64,000 nt of DNA, taken from positions 2,644,179 through 2,708,178 of the forward strand of contig CP126121.1 in assembly GCA_030123625.1 (NCBI GenBank), read 5' to 3'. Of the stretch, positions 17,244 through 25,454 are shown piece by piece. Both the position numbers and the translations under genes were made by a program. Source of the DNA: Nitrospira sp. GTDB taxonomy: Bacteria > Nitrospirota > Nitrospiria > Nitrospirales > Nitrospiraceae. Under the pieces are notes generated by a model. That model saw nothing but the letters and a program-made list of their open reading frames with translations, was not told where the DNA came from and did not search any database. The stretch's first letter is position 1. Every line of letters starts with the position of its first letter.

Positions 17244-17296
17244 GCAGGATGTTGAAAAAGGTCCTCCCGCGTCGTTCTCGCATCGCTTAGAGGCTT
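17244..17296. repeat. Intergenic repeat fragment (GGATGTTGAAAAAG type)
   Basis: The stretch GGCAGGATGTTGAAAAAG, followed by a block containing CGTTCTCGCATCGCTTAGAG, resembles segments at 23465-23510 and 41710-41840. All lie between genes. I recall such sequences as common intergenic repeats in Nitrospira genomes. Confidence 0.5.
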
Positions 17297-17368
17297 AGGA
17301 GAAAATCCATTCTGACATCAGACACTGCCGGCTCATCATCTCGCCGGCGCGCACAGACGTGGCGCTCC

Positions 17369-18208
17369 TTATCCGTCGCGCCGTGCGCCTCGTTGGCCCC
17401 AGCAGGCATGGATGAGTGCATTGAGGAACCAAAAAGACGGGTCGGTCAAAGGAGCGGTAAGCACTCCGTATTCTTTATCTCGTTCCTCGGTGAGGCTTCC
17501 GTCGGTCTGTTCAGAAGCACGTATCGCTTCCAGACTTTGCAACCACCACCGTCCCCATGGGCTTCCTCCCCTGACCACTGATGCGCTCGCCTTGTGGCGA
17601 ATATTCACCAAGCCACAGCGTTCGAACAACATCGGTAGTTTTCTTCCAAACATAGGATCGTATCCGCGCTCCGCCCACCATCCGCCGTTCTTCCAGACTC
17701 GGTGGTAGAGTTCGTAGTGCGAATGAGACGGGTCTACCGGGGCGACTATGCCCCAGTCACCATCCTCGTCGAGAAGCCATCCCCCCGGTCGCAAGCACTC
17801 CGCCATGCGGCGGATGGCGATCTCCTGTTTGCCCGCAAGCCAAAATAATAGAAGCCGCGAACAGACAAGATCGAATGAGCCGGGATCGAGTTCATCCAAT
17901 GAATCGCTGAGGATGTCGTGCCGGCGGACTTCGAGATTCGGGAGGTGAAGCCGATTGAGGTACGTGATATCGACATCAGTGGCCATGACGCGACCGTTGA
18001 CTCCGACTCGCTGGGCAAGCCATACAGCCATGGATCCGCGGCCTGCGCCGACTTCGAGACAGCGCCAGCCGGGTTGAACGAAAGCACGCCGTTGACGAGA
18101 AAGCGGATCGAAGATTGTTTCTAGGAGGCTGAGCCGCTGCTCTTCAGCCTTTTGGCGTCCGGTTGCGGCAAGACGATACCGTGGTTCTGGTGGTTCTGAT
18201 GTCGTGAT
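17369..18208 (-). CDS. SAM-dependent methyltransferase with probable AUC start
   Basis: Class I methyltransferase motif I (EVGAGRGS) only appears if the frame is extended upstream of the first ATG at 18031, which falls directly after it. The open frame continues for 59 codons to an ATC at 18206-18208 preceded by AAAGGA, with no ATG, GTG or TTG in between; the in-frame stop lies near 18255. The 279-residue product then has a natural N-terminus. Other visible parts are the acidic motif (ATDVDITYL) and LRPGGWLLDEDGDWG. A frameshift or sequence error is the alternative. The methylated substrate is unknown; proteins of this look modify small molecules. Confidence 0.72.
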   Translation of the reverse strand: MTTSEPPEPRYRLAATGRQKAEEQRLSLLETIFDPLSRQRRAFVQPGWRCLEVGAGRGSMAVWLAQRVGVNGRVMATDVDITYLNRLHLPNLEVRRHDILSDSLDELDPGSFDLVCSRLLLFWLAGKQEIAIRRMAECLRPGGWLLDEDGDWGIVAPVDPSHSHYELYHRVWKNGGWWAERGYDPMFGRKLPMLFERCGLVNIRHKASASVVRGGSPWGRWWLQSLEAIRASEQTDGSLTEERDKEYGVLTAPLTDPSFWFLNALIHACWGQRGARRDG

Positions 18209-18456
18209 GGCTCGCCGTTCCTTTACCCGATGTTGAGCCGCGCATGTTACCGTAATTCGCTACCCATTGCCCTGTCAATCTCACCTGAGATGGCTCCATG
18301 AGAAAGGCTTCAAGTGGTCTTTAGAACCGCCGATGCCGCATCTCTTTTTGTCTATCGTCATCTCTCACGTGGAAAATCAATCAATAAATCCATAACTTAA
18401 CATAACAATCCTGGCTGCTACACTTTAGAGGGGTTGGCTGATGGCCAGCATCATCC

Positions 18457-19644
18457 ATGAAGCATCCTCTATTGGTATCGAGTCTAGCGGCGTTTGTGGG
18501 CATTGCCTCTCAGGCCTGGTGCAGCGACGGCGTCTTCCTAAACAGACCACTCTCGAATCGGTCCATCGGATTTCCGGCTCCGCAGACTGTTGACCCTATT
18601 TCTGCTCAAGCCGATGGATTCCGAACCATGTTCGCATCATCTGTTCATCCTCCGTCCATTGTGACACCACGTGCGGATGGGCTGCCGGGGACAACGACCT
18701 GGTTCAGCGGAAAATTAGGGACCGAGGCGGAGACCGCATACAATCCCACAGGAGTGAGTCAGCCGATGCCGTCGCTTATGGGGAATACACAAACCGATGC
18801 GTCGGCACGCATGTTCCGGATTGGGCTCACCGGTTCGGAGGGAAGTCTTCGATACGGAGTGACATTTCGCCATGCAGGGCAAGGTTTCCTTCTCTCTCCT
18901 GATCGAGCCAGTCGTGAAATTTGGAGCGAGTGGAAAACAGGATGGATGACGTTTCGGAATGCCGTTGGTCAAGCATGGAACAATGTCGAAGGAGAAGCGA
19001 CGCGGTCCCGATTGGAACAGACGTATGGGAGGGTCGGGCTGTTTCTCAGCAGGCCTAAATGGCCGGAACTCAGTGTCACTTATTCAAGAAACTCCCTGAA
19101 CAGCGTGTTCGAACCGATAGGAGTGGTTCCGCAACGATCCTCGAACCACACGATTGAAGGCGTCGTCACGCTCCAGCGGCCGGGCTGGGACATCAGATTC
19201 GCGTCGAGTTACATTGTGGCGAGCGATCTGCTCCGCAGCGACGCCGACAGTAACATCAGGGCGCAAACGCTCTCGGCGATTCTTCGGCCGATCAACAGGC
19301 TGACCATCACGCCGGCTTTCGCCTATCGCCAAGAGTTTCAATCCTGGTCCGGCGTACGTATCGACAACCCCACCGCCTCTCTTGCTCTCAGTTATCAGCA
19401 AAGCCCGCAGCTCCTTTTCAGCACCGTGGGCAACTATTCGAGCTCCCATTCGTCCGATGGATTGATCCATAATGAAAACCTCAAGTGGAGAGGTGTCCTG
19501 GATTGGTCAGTGTACTCATCAACCGGGTGGGTAACCAAGGTGGGATTCGAAGCCGGTTACAATCGCGTGACCAATCGAGTCGCTCGTTCCACCGACACCG
19601 AGGATATCTCCGGGCTCGTCCGGTTAGGGATTATCGCTCGTTGA
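18457..19644 (+). CDS. Putative outer-membrane beta-barrel protein
   Basis: An N-terminal signal peptide (about 1-22, cleaved near AWCSDG) is followed by alternating hydrophobic/polar stretches with aromatic residues, for example LRYGVTFRHAGQGF, WDIRFASSYIVAS and LTITPAFAYRQEFQ. The protein ends in a short strand (LVRLGIIAR), without the usual terminal Phe. Its 395 residues could form roughly a dozen or more strands. No specific porin family is recognised. A small hairpin CGCTC/GAGCG with a T-rich tail follows the stop. Confidence 0.6.
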   Translation: MKHPLLVSSLAAFVGIASQAWCSDGVFLNRPLSNRSIGFPAPQTVDPISAQADGFRTMFASSVHPPSIVTPRADGLPGTTTWFSGKLGTEAETAYNPTGVSQPMPSLMGNTQTDASARMFRIGLTGSEGSLRYGVTFRHAGQGFLLSPDRASREIWSEWKTGWMTFRNAVGQAWNNVEGEATRSRLEQTYGRVGLFLSRPKWPELSVTYSRNSLNSVFEPIGVVPQRSSNHTIEGVVTLQRPGWDIRFASSYIVASDLLRSDADSNIRAQTLSAILRPINRLTITPAFAYRQEFQSWSGVRIDNPTASLALSYQQSPQLLFSTVGNYSSSHSSDGLIHNENLKWRGVLDWSVYSSTGWVTKVGFEAGYNRVTNRVARSTDTEDISGLVRLGIIAR

Positions 19645-19655
19645 GCGTTCTTTAT
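19634..19655 (+). terminator. Weak terminator-like hairpin
   Basis: CGCTC-GTT-GAGCG overlaps the end of the barrel gene and is followed by TTCTTTATTATT. It is short, so it may terminate only partly. Confidence 0.35.
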
Positions 19656-19726
19656 TATTAATGCTGGACTCGCTGCTTGAGGAATTCCTCCACTCCATTT
19701 ATAAAAAAAACGGTCGGGTCTGCACT

Positions 19727-21391
19727 TCAATGATGGGTTACCGCCTGCGTGGAGAATCCTCGGAGTTTCTTGCCGACTTGAGTTTTCGCATCGCTTGAAT
19801 TGGAGCCGGTGTCCAGCCACTGAGTAATCACGATCTCCATTCGCCGGTTCTTACTCCGGCCTTTTTCCGTGTCATTCGCCGCGATAGGTTTAGTGTCCGC
19901 GTATCCGACTGCCTTGACTCGATCGGCATCAAGCCCTCCGTTGACCAATGCTTGGCTTGCATGTTCAGCCCGTGTCCGGGAAAGTTCGATGTTATCCCGA
20001 AAGCCTCTCCGAGGATCGTTCCGGAGTGGTGTGTTGTCGGTATGCCCGGCGACCTCTACACTCTGGTAACGGAATCCCTGTAAGACGGTTCCGATCCGCT
20101 CGAGCAACGAGGTGCCTCCCAGGGAGACCGTGGCATCACCCGAAGTGAATAGTTCGCCGGCCGAAAACGCGAGGGTCAATTTGTTCCCTCGCTGCCGCAA
20201 GGTCACATTGCCCTTCTTGAGTTCCGGCTGCAATAGGCTCGCAAGGCGTTCACTCATCTTGCCGAGGTCGCTACTTAAAAAGACCTCTGCATCATCTGTA
20301 ATCCCGGGAGTGGGCGGCGGCATGTTGGCCACGGAGAAGTTCTCTTCGATCGATGGGGGAGCGGGAGGGGGATTTTTCTCGGAAAGGCTCTCCTCTGGAG
20401 GGTAAGTCGCCTCGGCCGGTTTGGAGGCATTGCGCTCCAGATTCTCCAGCAATTGCTTCATACGGGCGAGTTCCGCATCTCTCGCCATGAGTTGGGGATT
20501 GAGATCCGCCAATTTCTGTGTGACTTGTTTGAGGTCGTCCTTGACTTGCGCCAGTTCTTGTTCCTTCCTCGCCGTCTGTTGTTCTGCTTCGGCCATGCGG
20601 CGCTTGGCCTGTGCCAGCTCCTGCTCTTTCCCGGTCGTCTGTTGTTCTGCTTCACCTAAGCGGCGCTTGGCCTGAGCCGGTTCTTGCTCTTTTCCAGCTG
20701 CCATCTGTTGTTCGGCTTCGGCAGCGCGACGTTTAGCCTGGGCCAGTTCCTGTTCTTTCCCTGTCATCTGTTGCTCGACTTCAGCCATGCGGCGCTTGAC
20801 CTGAGCCAGTTCCTGTTCTTTCCCGGTCATTTGTTGTTCTGCTTCGGCTATACGGCGTTTAGCCTGCGACAGTTCGAGCTCTTTTCCCGCCATTTGTTGT
20901 TCGACTTCGGCTATGCGGCGCTTGACCTGGGCCAGTTCCTGCTCTTTCTTCATCGCCTGTTGTTCCGCTTCGGTTGCGCGGCGTTTGGCCTGAATCAAAT
21001 CTTGCCCTTTCCCCGCCGCCAATTGTTGTTCGACTTCGGCGGTACGGCGCTTGGCTTGGTTAAGCTCCTCAGTCTGTGACGCAAGGTCTTCTCGAAGCTT
21101 CTTGGAATTCTCATGGGCGCTGGATCTCAAGGCCGAGATCTCATCCTCCTTGGCATGGAGCTGGAGAATGAGCTCACCAATCCGTCGCTTTGCATTCTCC
21201 AGATTATCGGCAGCAAGTCGTCGCTCGAGCTCATCGATTTTTTGTTTGGCTTGCTGGAGATTATTTCTCATCATGCTCAATTCTTCTTGCGGCGACCGGA
21301 CGTCTGAATCTCCGGCGGCAACAGAAGCCGGTATGATGCCGCATAACACGGCGATGGATGCAAAAGCGAAGGCGGATAACTTGATGATCAT
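19727..21391 (-). CDS. OmpA-family protein with repetitive coiled-coil region
   Basis: A signal peptide (cleaved near ASVAAGD) leads into a very long coiled coil (about 30-310). Its middle holds about seven near-identical units of 21-23 residues of the type ELAQVKRRMAEVEQQMTGKE. A proline-rich linker precedes the C-terminal OmpA domain (about 400-530) with AGHTDNTPLRNDPRRG, LSRTRAEHASQAL and KNRRMEI, which binds peptidoglycan diaminopimelate. The protein is probably periplasmic, anchoring through the OmpA domain and reaching out through a long rod. The repeats are also strong at DNA level (20530-21050), so unit number may vary between strains. Confidence 0.88.
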   Translation of the reverse strand: MIIKLSAFAFASIAVLCGIIPASVAAGDSDVRSPQEELSMMRNNLQQAKQKIDELERRLAADNLENAKRRIGELILQLHAKEDEISALRSSAHENSKKLREDLASQTEELNQAKRRTAEVEQQLAAGKGQDLIQAKRRATEAEQQAMKKEQELAQVKRRIAEVEQQMAGKELELSQAKRRIAEAEQQMTGKEQELAQVKRRMAEVEQQMTGKEQELAQAKRRAAEAEQQMAAGKEQEPAQAKRRLGEAEQQTTGKEQELAQAKRRMAEAEQQTARKEQELAQVKDDLKQVTQKLADLNPQLMARDAELARMKQLLENLERNASKPAEATYPPEESLSEKNPPPAPPSIEENFSVANMPPPTPGITDDAEVFLSSDLGKMSERLASLLQPELKKGNVTLRQRGNKLTLAFSAGELFTSGDATVSLGGTSLLERIGTVLQGFRYQSVEVAGHTDNTPLRNDPRRGFRDNIELSRTRAEHASQALVNGGLDADRVKAVGYADTKPIAANDTEKGRSKNRRMEIVITQWLDTGSNSSDAKTQVGKKLRGFSTQAVTHH

Positions 21392-21716
21392 GTCTCACCC
21401 ACAAGTCAAAGTGCGGCGGCCATAATGGATTCGCCCCGCCACTGGACTTCAATGCACTCATGTGTACATGAAATCGCCAATGAAGCACAGGCGAAAAGCA
21501 TCTGAGTTGAACCTAAACCGAGATCGGCGTTTTTCCCTCTTCATGAAATGGGAAGAGAAGAGGATTAGCGATCCTATCGCCTTCGCGATTCACTTTTCAA
21601 CGGGGCAGTGAAGCCGTTCACTATTGTGATGATGGTCCTCTATGGTCTACCGGATGTCGCCACGTCGGCAAACGAGATCGGACACAGGAATGAAATGAGA
21701 TAAGTGGCTGCCCGCG
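21392..21716. other. Intergenic region, no gene seen
   Basis: This 325-base stretch upstream of the OmpA-like gene and downstream of the small lipoprotein gene holds no convincing frame or strong hairpin. It should contain the promoter of the OmpA-like gene. Confidence 0.4.
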
Positions 21717-22043
21717 TTAATCGAAGGGATAGAGGGGATCTTTGCTCATGGGCCGTTTCTGTCGCTCGATGAAGCTCCCTGAACATCGATAGCCTTCATG
21801 ATTCAGAAATGGGAAGAGAAACATGAACCAAGGCGTTTCCACTTGTAAATCGTCGGGTACCAATCGCACGTTTCTCTCGCGTGCCGTTAGTTTCAGATTG
21901 AGCAAACAGCCTTCTTTGGTATATCCACTTGCGGTCACCTTTCCAGGCTCACTCGGCCCTCCTGTCGCTTTGTTCGCATGAGAAGCGCAGGCGACGAGAA
22001 ACATCGGAGCGATGATAGCTACCACTACGAAAAAGCGTTTCAT
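21717..22043 (-). CDS. Small lipoprotein, unknown function
   Basis: Beginning at the ATG at 22043, the 108-residue protein has a lipoprotein signal with lipobox LVAC at residues 18-21. The mature part is about 90 residues with two cysteines (EGCLLNL, GYRCSGS) and ends in a charged tail. No family is recognised. A longer frame from 22160 would bury the lipobox and is unlikely. Confidence 0.65.
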   Translation of the reverse strand: MKRFFVVVAIIAPMFLVACASHANKATGGPSEPGKVTASGYTKEGCLLNLKLTARERNVRLVPDDLQVETPWFMFLFPFLNHEGYRCSGSFIERQKRPMSKDPLYPFD

Positions 22044-22663
22044 GACGACCTCGAAAAATCTTAAGGCACCGACCGGATTGCAGATGTCAACGGACCTCAA
22101 GGAACGAGACGCGGGCCACTTAATGAAGCACCTAATCGTCGCCTCAAAGGCTTGCGTCAAAGGCTACAGAGTTCGCCGGATTGTCGGAGAAATGCAAGAA
22201 GGGTGTCAAGAAACATGAATTTCGAGAGATCATCATTCATTGAGTGGATCGCGAACCGGGGTAACAATGCATAAAATATTGGTCCCCATCTTCTGTGGAT
22301 AACCTTGTGAACAAGTCTGTTGGCGGGGAAAATCATGCATACATGACATATCTATTTATCAAAGTGCCTGCTTTTTAGGCATCCGCACAGTATTTGAAGA
22401 GCCCCAACTAATAGTAGTTTTTATCCTCCTCTAGACATTTTTTACACATTCCTAGCAGTGTATGTGCGGCTCCATGCAAAGAGCCCTACCGGAATGGTTG
22501 GTCAACAACCAGGGAGAATGGCTATCCACAGCCATGAGAATTTCCTGGGGATCACAGACTAAATTGATAGACCTAGAGCGCTATTTCAAATCTGTCAAGA
22601 GCCGGTCGGAAAAGAAAGCAGCCTCGACGGTGAAAAAGCAGGGCCAAATGGCTGCGAGCGATA
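22044..22663. other. AT-rich intergenic region
   Basis: The region 22230-22480 is clearly more AT-rich than its neighbours. It contains one perfect DnaA-box-like sequence (TGTGGATAA at 22294) and one near match (CTATCCACA at 22522), plus a GCCT/AGGC hairpin around 22364-22380. A 74-codon frame at 22462-22686 overlaps the real gene on the other strand and has no family resemblance. No gene is called. Confidence 0.4.
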
Positions 22664-22840
22664 TTACTTTTTTCGGTAAACATTGAGCCCGATTTTCTCT
22701 TGCCGATTCGGAATGGTCACGTTCCCTTCTGTCGAAGCAATGATGATCGTCTTGCCCGTTGAAGAGGGACCGAACTCCTTTGAGAGGTCCACTCTGATCG
22801 TCAATATAGTTCCTTCGACGCTCATCTCAACGTTTTTCAT
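22664..22840 (-). CDS. Conserved 58-aa protein
   Basis: The ATG at 22840 follows AAAGGGTG at good spacing. The product starts MKNVEMSVEGTILTIRVDLS, continues with FGPSSTGKTIIIASTEGN and ends GLNVYRKK. I recall this small all-beta-looking protein, with its SKEFGPS and GKTIIIASTEGNV blocks, as widespread in environmental bacteria but without known function. No signal peptide is present. Confidence 0.78.
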   Translation of the reverse strand: MKNVEMSVEGTILTIRVDLSKEFGPSSTGKTIIIASTEGNVTIPNRQEKIGLNVYRKK

Positions 22841-22994
22841 AATTGCACCCTTTCAGTGGCACGAGGGATGACTCCTCTGCCCTCAACGATCCACATGTGA
22901 CGTGATCACGAGGTTGACCTATGGCCTGTCAAAGCCGACCCTGTGGAGAAGATTCTTCATGTGGCTCGATGTAAGAGTGCACATCTTCCAAGGA

Positions 22995-23456
22995 TCAGCG
23001 AGCGAAGGTTGTGCCGGCGAGTTTCTTGGCGATGCCCGGCAAATGGTTTTGGGCATCCGCGCCTTGAAAGCTGAAGGTCAGCACAAAACCAGGACACTGT
23101 GTGTATCCGGTGCCGCCAGGACCTTTGCCGTTTCGAAAATCACCGATGACCATGTCACCCCCCGTACAAATCGGGAATGCCGTTCTCTTGAACGCCGGGT
23201 TCTGCAAGTACATGTCCATCATTTGTTTAGTCTCCCCCGCTGTTTCGCTTTGTTTGTCGATGTGCACATACACCGACAGGACCTGGCTGTTGGGCCATTG
23301 CCATGCGCATCCCTCCCCCGTTCCCATCCGAGACTGGACGGCGGATAACGACGGAGATGCAAGCAGACTACAGACTTGGGCTGCCATGGGGCTCCCCGCA
23401 TGGACGGATGAGGCCCAGAATAATCCACAGATGGCGATGAAAGCCCTCAGTCTCAA
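22995..23456 (-). CDS. Secreted protein of unknown function
   Basis: A clear signal peptide (cleaved near SSVHAGSP) precedes a mature protein of about 133 residues. The mature part contains four cysteines (QVCSLL, EGCAWQW, FPICTGG, YTQCPGF), which could form two disulfides in the periplasm. No domain is recognised. It is the second minus-strand gene after the small 58-residue gene; intergenic spacing argues for its own promoter. Confidence 0.65.
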   Translation of the reverse strand: MRLRAFIAICGLFWASSVHAGSPMAAQVCSLLASPSLSAVQSRMGTGEGCAWQWPNSQVLSVYVHIDKQSETAGETKQMMDMYLQNPAFKRTAFPICTGGDMVIGDFRNGKGPGGTGYTQCPGFVLTFSFQGADAQNHLPGIAKKLAGTTFAR

Positions 23457-23839
23457 GGTGCTTTCCTTAGCGGGATGCTGAAAAAGTCCGCCAGCGCTGG
23501 CCGTTCACGTTGACGCTGTAGAACGAACAGGTGAATTGTATTCCGGGCGATTCGCCTATTCAATGGCCTATCCAAAGTCCATCCGATGGCTCCGGAGATG
23601 GTGCCGATTCGCCTACTCGTGCAAACCAGATGGCGGTTCTTGCTCGGACTTCTCATCCACTGGATTGCCATGCCGCCCATAGATAAACGAGGGCCATCTC
23701 CCTCCAACTCTGATTGGAAATCCTCCTCAAGCGTGCGCCATAACGCCGAGGCCCGATTGCACACCGTTTTTTCGTAGCCATGCAGCGAGATCAGTTTGAG
23801 TCGCTCCTGGTTAGGCCACGATAAACTGCGCGGATCCAT
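23453..23839 (-). CDS. Doubtful hypothetical protein
   Basis: A 128-codon frame begins inside the end of the neighbouring gene (29-base overlap) and its last 15 codons run through the intergenic repeat. No ribosome-binding site is visible and no family is recognised. The central part (LKLISLHGYEKTVCNRASAL) could be protein-like. It may be a decayed gene or chance. Confidence 0.22.
   Translation of the reverse strand: MDPRSLSWPNQERLKLISLHGYEKTVCNRASALWRTLEEDFQSELEGDGPRLSMGGMAIQWMRSPSKNRHLVCTSRRIGTISGAIGWTLDRPLNRRIARNTIHLFVLQRQRERPALADFFSIPLRKAP
23465..23512. repeat. Intergenic repeat fragment (GGATGCTGAAAAAG type)
   Basis: GGGATGCTGAAAAAGTCCGCC closely resembles the segment at 17244 and the family at 41710. 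It sits just upstream of the secreted-protein gene. Confidence 0.5.
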
Positions 23840-24203
23840 TCAGATAAATGGCGGAATAGAGTTGTTGCGGTCCTGGTGGTGGTCCAGCAATCGTCGTGGG
23901 GGTCGTTGTGGTAATTCCCAGGACCTTAATACGAGTTCCGCTCGATTGAGTCATGACCGTCACAACGGGCACGATGAGAGAGAATGTTACGGTGCGCAGA
24001 TCCGGAACGGTCTCCAGCGTGACGGTGACGACTTCCCCAATTGAAGTGCTCTCGATACGAATTTCTTCACCCGTGAAGGAGCGACTGACTGTATTATCGC
24101 GATAACTGAAAATGGGACCTCCTAAAATATTTGTCGTTGAATACGTGACCTGAATAGTCCTACTGCTGAGCTCGAATAAGTTGGCGCGTGTAAATCCTTC
24201 CAT
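23811..24203 (-). CDS. Conserved hypothetical protein (130 aa)
   Basis: The ATG at 24203 has GGAGG eight bases upstream. The product is beta-rich, with QVTYSTTNILGGPIFSYRDN, a regular run of Thr/Val strands (GEVVTVTLETVPDLRTVTFS) and a proline-rich segment (AGPPPGPQQLYSAIY). I recall similar proteins of unknown function in environmental bacteria. No signal peptide is visible. Confidence 0.65.
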   Translation of the reverse strand: MEGFTRANLFELSSRTIQVTYSTTNILGGPIFSYRDNTVSRSFTGEEIRIESTSIGEVVTVTLETVPDLRTVTFSLIVPVVTVMTQSSGTRIKVLGITTTTPTTIAGPPPGPQQLYSAIYLNGSAQFIVA

Positions 24204-24348
24204 GATCATGTCCTCCATAATAATATGGTTTGGTACTACTTATCTTGCGGCCATGCACGGCGTCGTCTTTCTATTGCGATCAGTTTGCATCATCGATTCG
24301 TCGCGATGCGCGCCTGTGTCGCAGTTCCTGGAACACGACCATCCACCT

Positions 24349-24700
24349 TCAAGCCTTTGTGTTCAGCCGAGTAATGATCCCACTCTTCTTCTCTAACTGA
24401 ACGTCCTGGGAAAGTGCAACCATGAGCGTAGCACCGACGCGGATGACACCGGAGAGCATGTGAATCTTCTTGAGTCGATCGACAATCTTCCATCCCGTCA
24501 GTCGATCAATATTGGCATGGAACGCCTCAGCGAGAAGCCCCTCCCAGCGAACATAAACGTAGTCGTGTTTCAGCCAAATGGAAGGCGACAGCTTGCTTGA
24601 ATGAATTGTTATCAGTATGCTGATCCTCTTGACGGCCGAAATAAGTGACTCGGGCCCTATCTCCGGTTCCAGTGCCCAGTGTCGCTTCTGAAATCACCAT
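24349..24700 (-). pseudogene. Possible frame-disrupted coding remnant
   Basis: Two overlapping minus-strand frames look protein-like. The first starts at 24700, overlapping the upstream lipoprotein stop, and includes RVTYFGRQEDQHTDNNSFKQ. The second ends at 24349 and includes LLAEAFHANIDRLTGWKIVD and LSGVIRVGATLMVALSQDVQ. A single frameshift near 24560 would join them. Neither part is recognised, so this is only a suggestion. It is otherwise a 490-base gap. Confidence 0.25.
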
Positions 24701-25341
24701 TGTCCCGCTGCGGGATAAGCCGTCACATCGGTGCGGTGCCAGGTCGCAAGAAGCAACACCGTGTACTGATTGAAATACGCTCGTCCGACCAGTTTGGGAG
24801 TGGAACCGAGAAATTCGCCGGTCTGATTATCGTAGACATCCACATGCAGCCGAACATAGCCGCTCTGACTTTGATTTCTGTAGAGAGTGAGTTCGGGGAG
24901 CGAGAACGGAATCAACACGCTCTGAATCGGCGGCATCCCGACGAATACGCTCGCTTGCATCGTTCCGAATGATTCCGCCATTACGCGAACCAAGTAGGGG
25001 GACTCGGCGCCTCGGGGGGAGACGCGATAGCCTCGGCGTCCCAATTCGGCGGCCACGGCGTCTCGGATGTACACAATATCGCGCGATGGATGATTGATCG
25101 CGCCTTGGTCCGCGTTCGTCATGCCGAGCCGGGACCGGTCACTTTCGAGCCCGGTCACATCCACGTCTACATTGACGCCCTCAGGCAGTCGAACCGACAG
25201 ATTCACCAGGGCCTGCTCGACCGCCTGCGTCAACAGGACCTGCTCAATCGCCGTTCGAGGAGTGCGTGACACTTCCTGTGACAGCGCGCATCCTGTGACA
25301 AATGCAGCCAGGATAGAGAGGAGAAAAGTAGAAGCCTTCAT
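24694..25341 (-). CDS. Lipoprotein of unknown function
   Basis: The ATG at 25341 gives a lipoprotein signal with lipobox FVTGC at residues 15-19. The 215-residue product continues RTAIEQVLLTQAVEQALVNL, and later GYVRLHVDVYDNQTGEFLGS and ATWHRTDVTAY. This recalls the DUF6655-type family of outer-membrane-associated lipoproteins, from memory only. The frame could be extended to 25407, but that would misplace the signal peptide. Confidence 0.65.
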   Translation of the reverse strand: MKASTFLLSILAAFVTGCALSQEVSRTPRTAIEQVLLTQAVEQALVNLSVRLPEGVNVDVDVTGLESDRSRLGMTNADQGAINHPSRDIVYIRDAVAAELGRRGYRVSPRGAESPYLVRVMAESFGTMQASVFVGMPPIQSVLIPFSLPELTLYRNQSQSGYVRLHVDVYDNQTGEFLGSTPKLVGRAYFNQYTVLLLATWHRTDVTAYPAAGQW

Positions 25342-25454
25342 GAGAAACTGACGACCGGCCCAGTCCGATAGAAGAATGCTAGCCACGTTTGACGAGGATT
25401 CAACCAAGGCCGATCCCTAAGTCTCCCATTACGGCAGCTCTTCCTACTGACCAA

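Noticed and set aside
22294..22530. DnaA-box-like sequences in an AT-rich gap
   Set aside because: Only one perfect and one near box, no dnaA or other origin genes nearby; not enough to call an origin.
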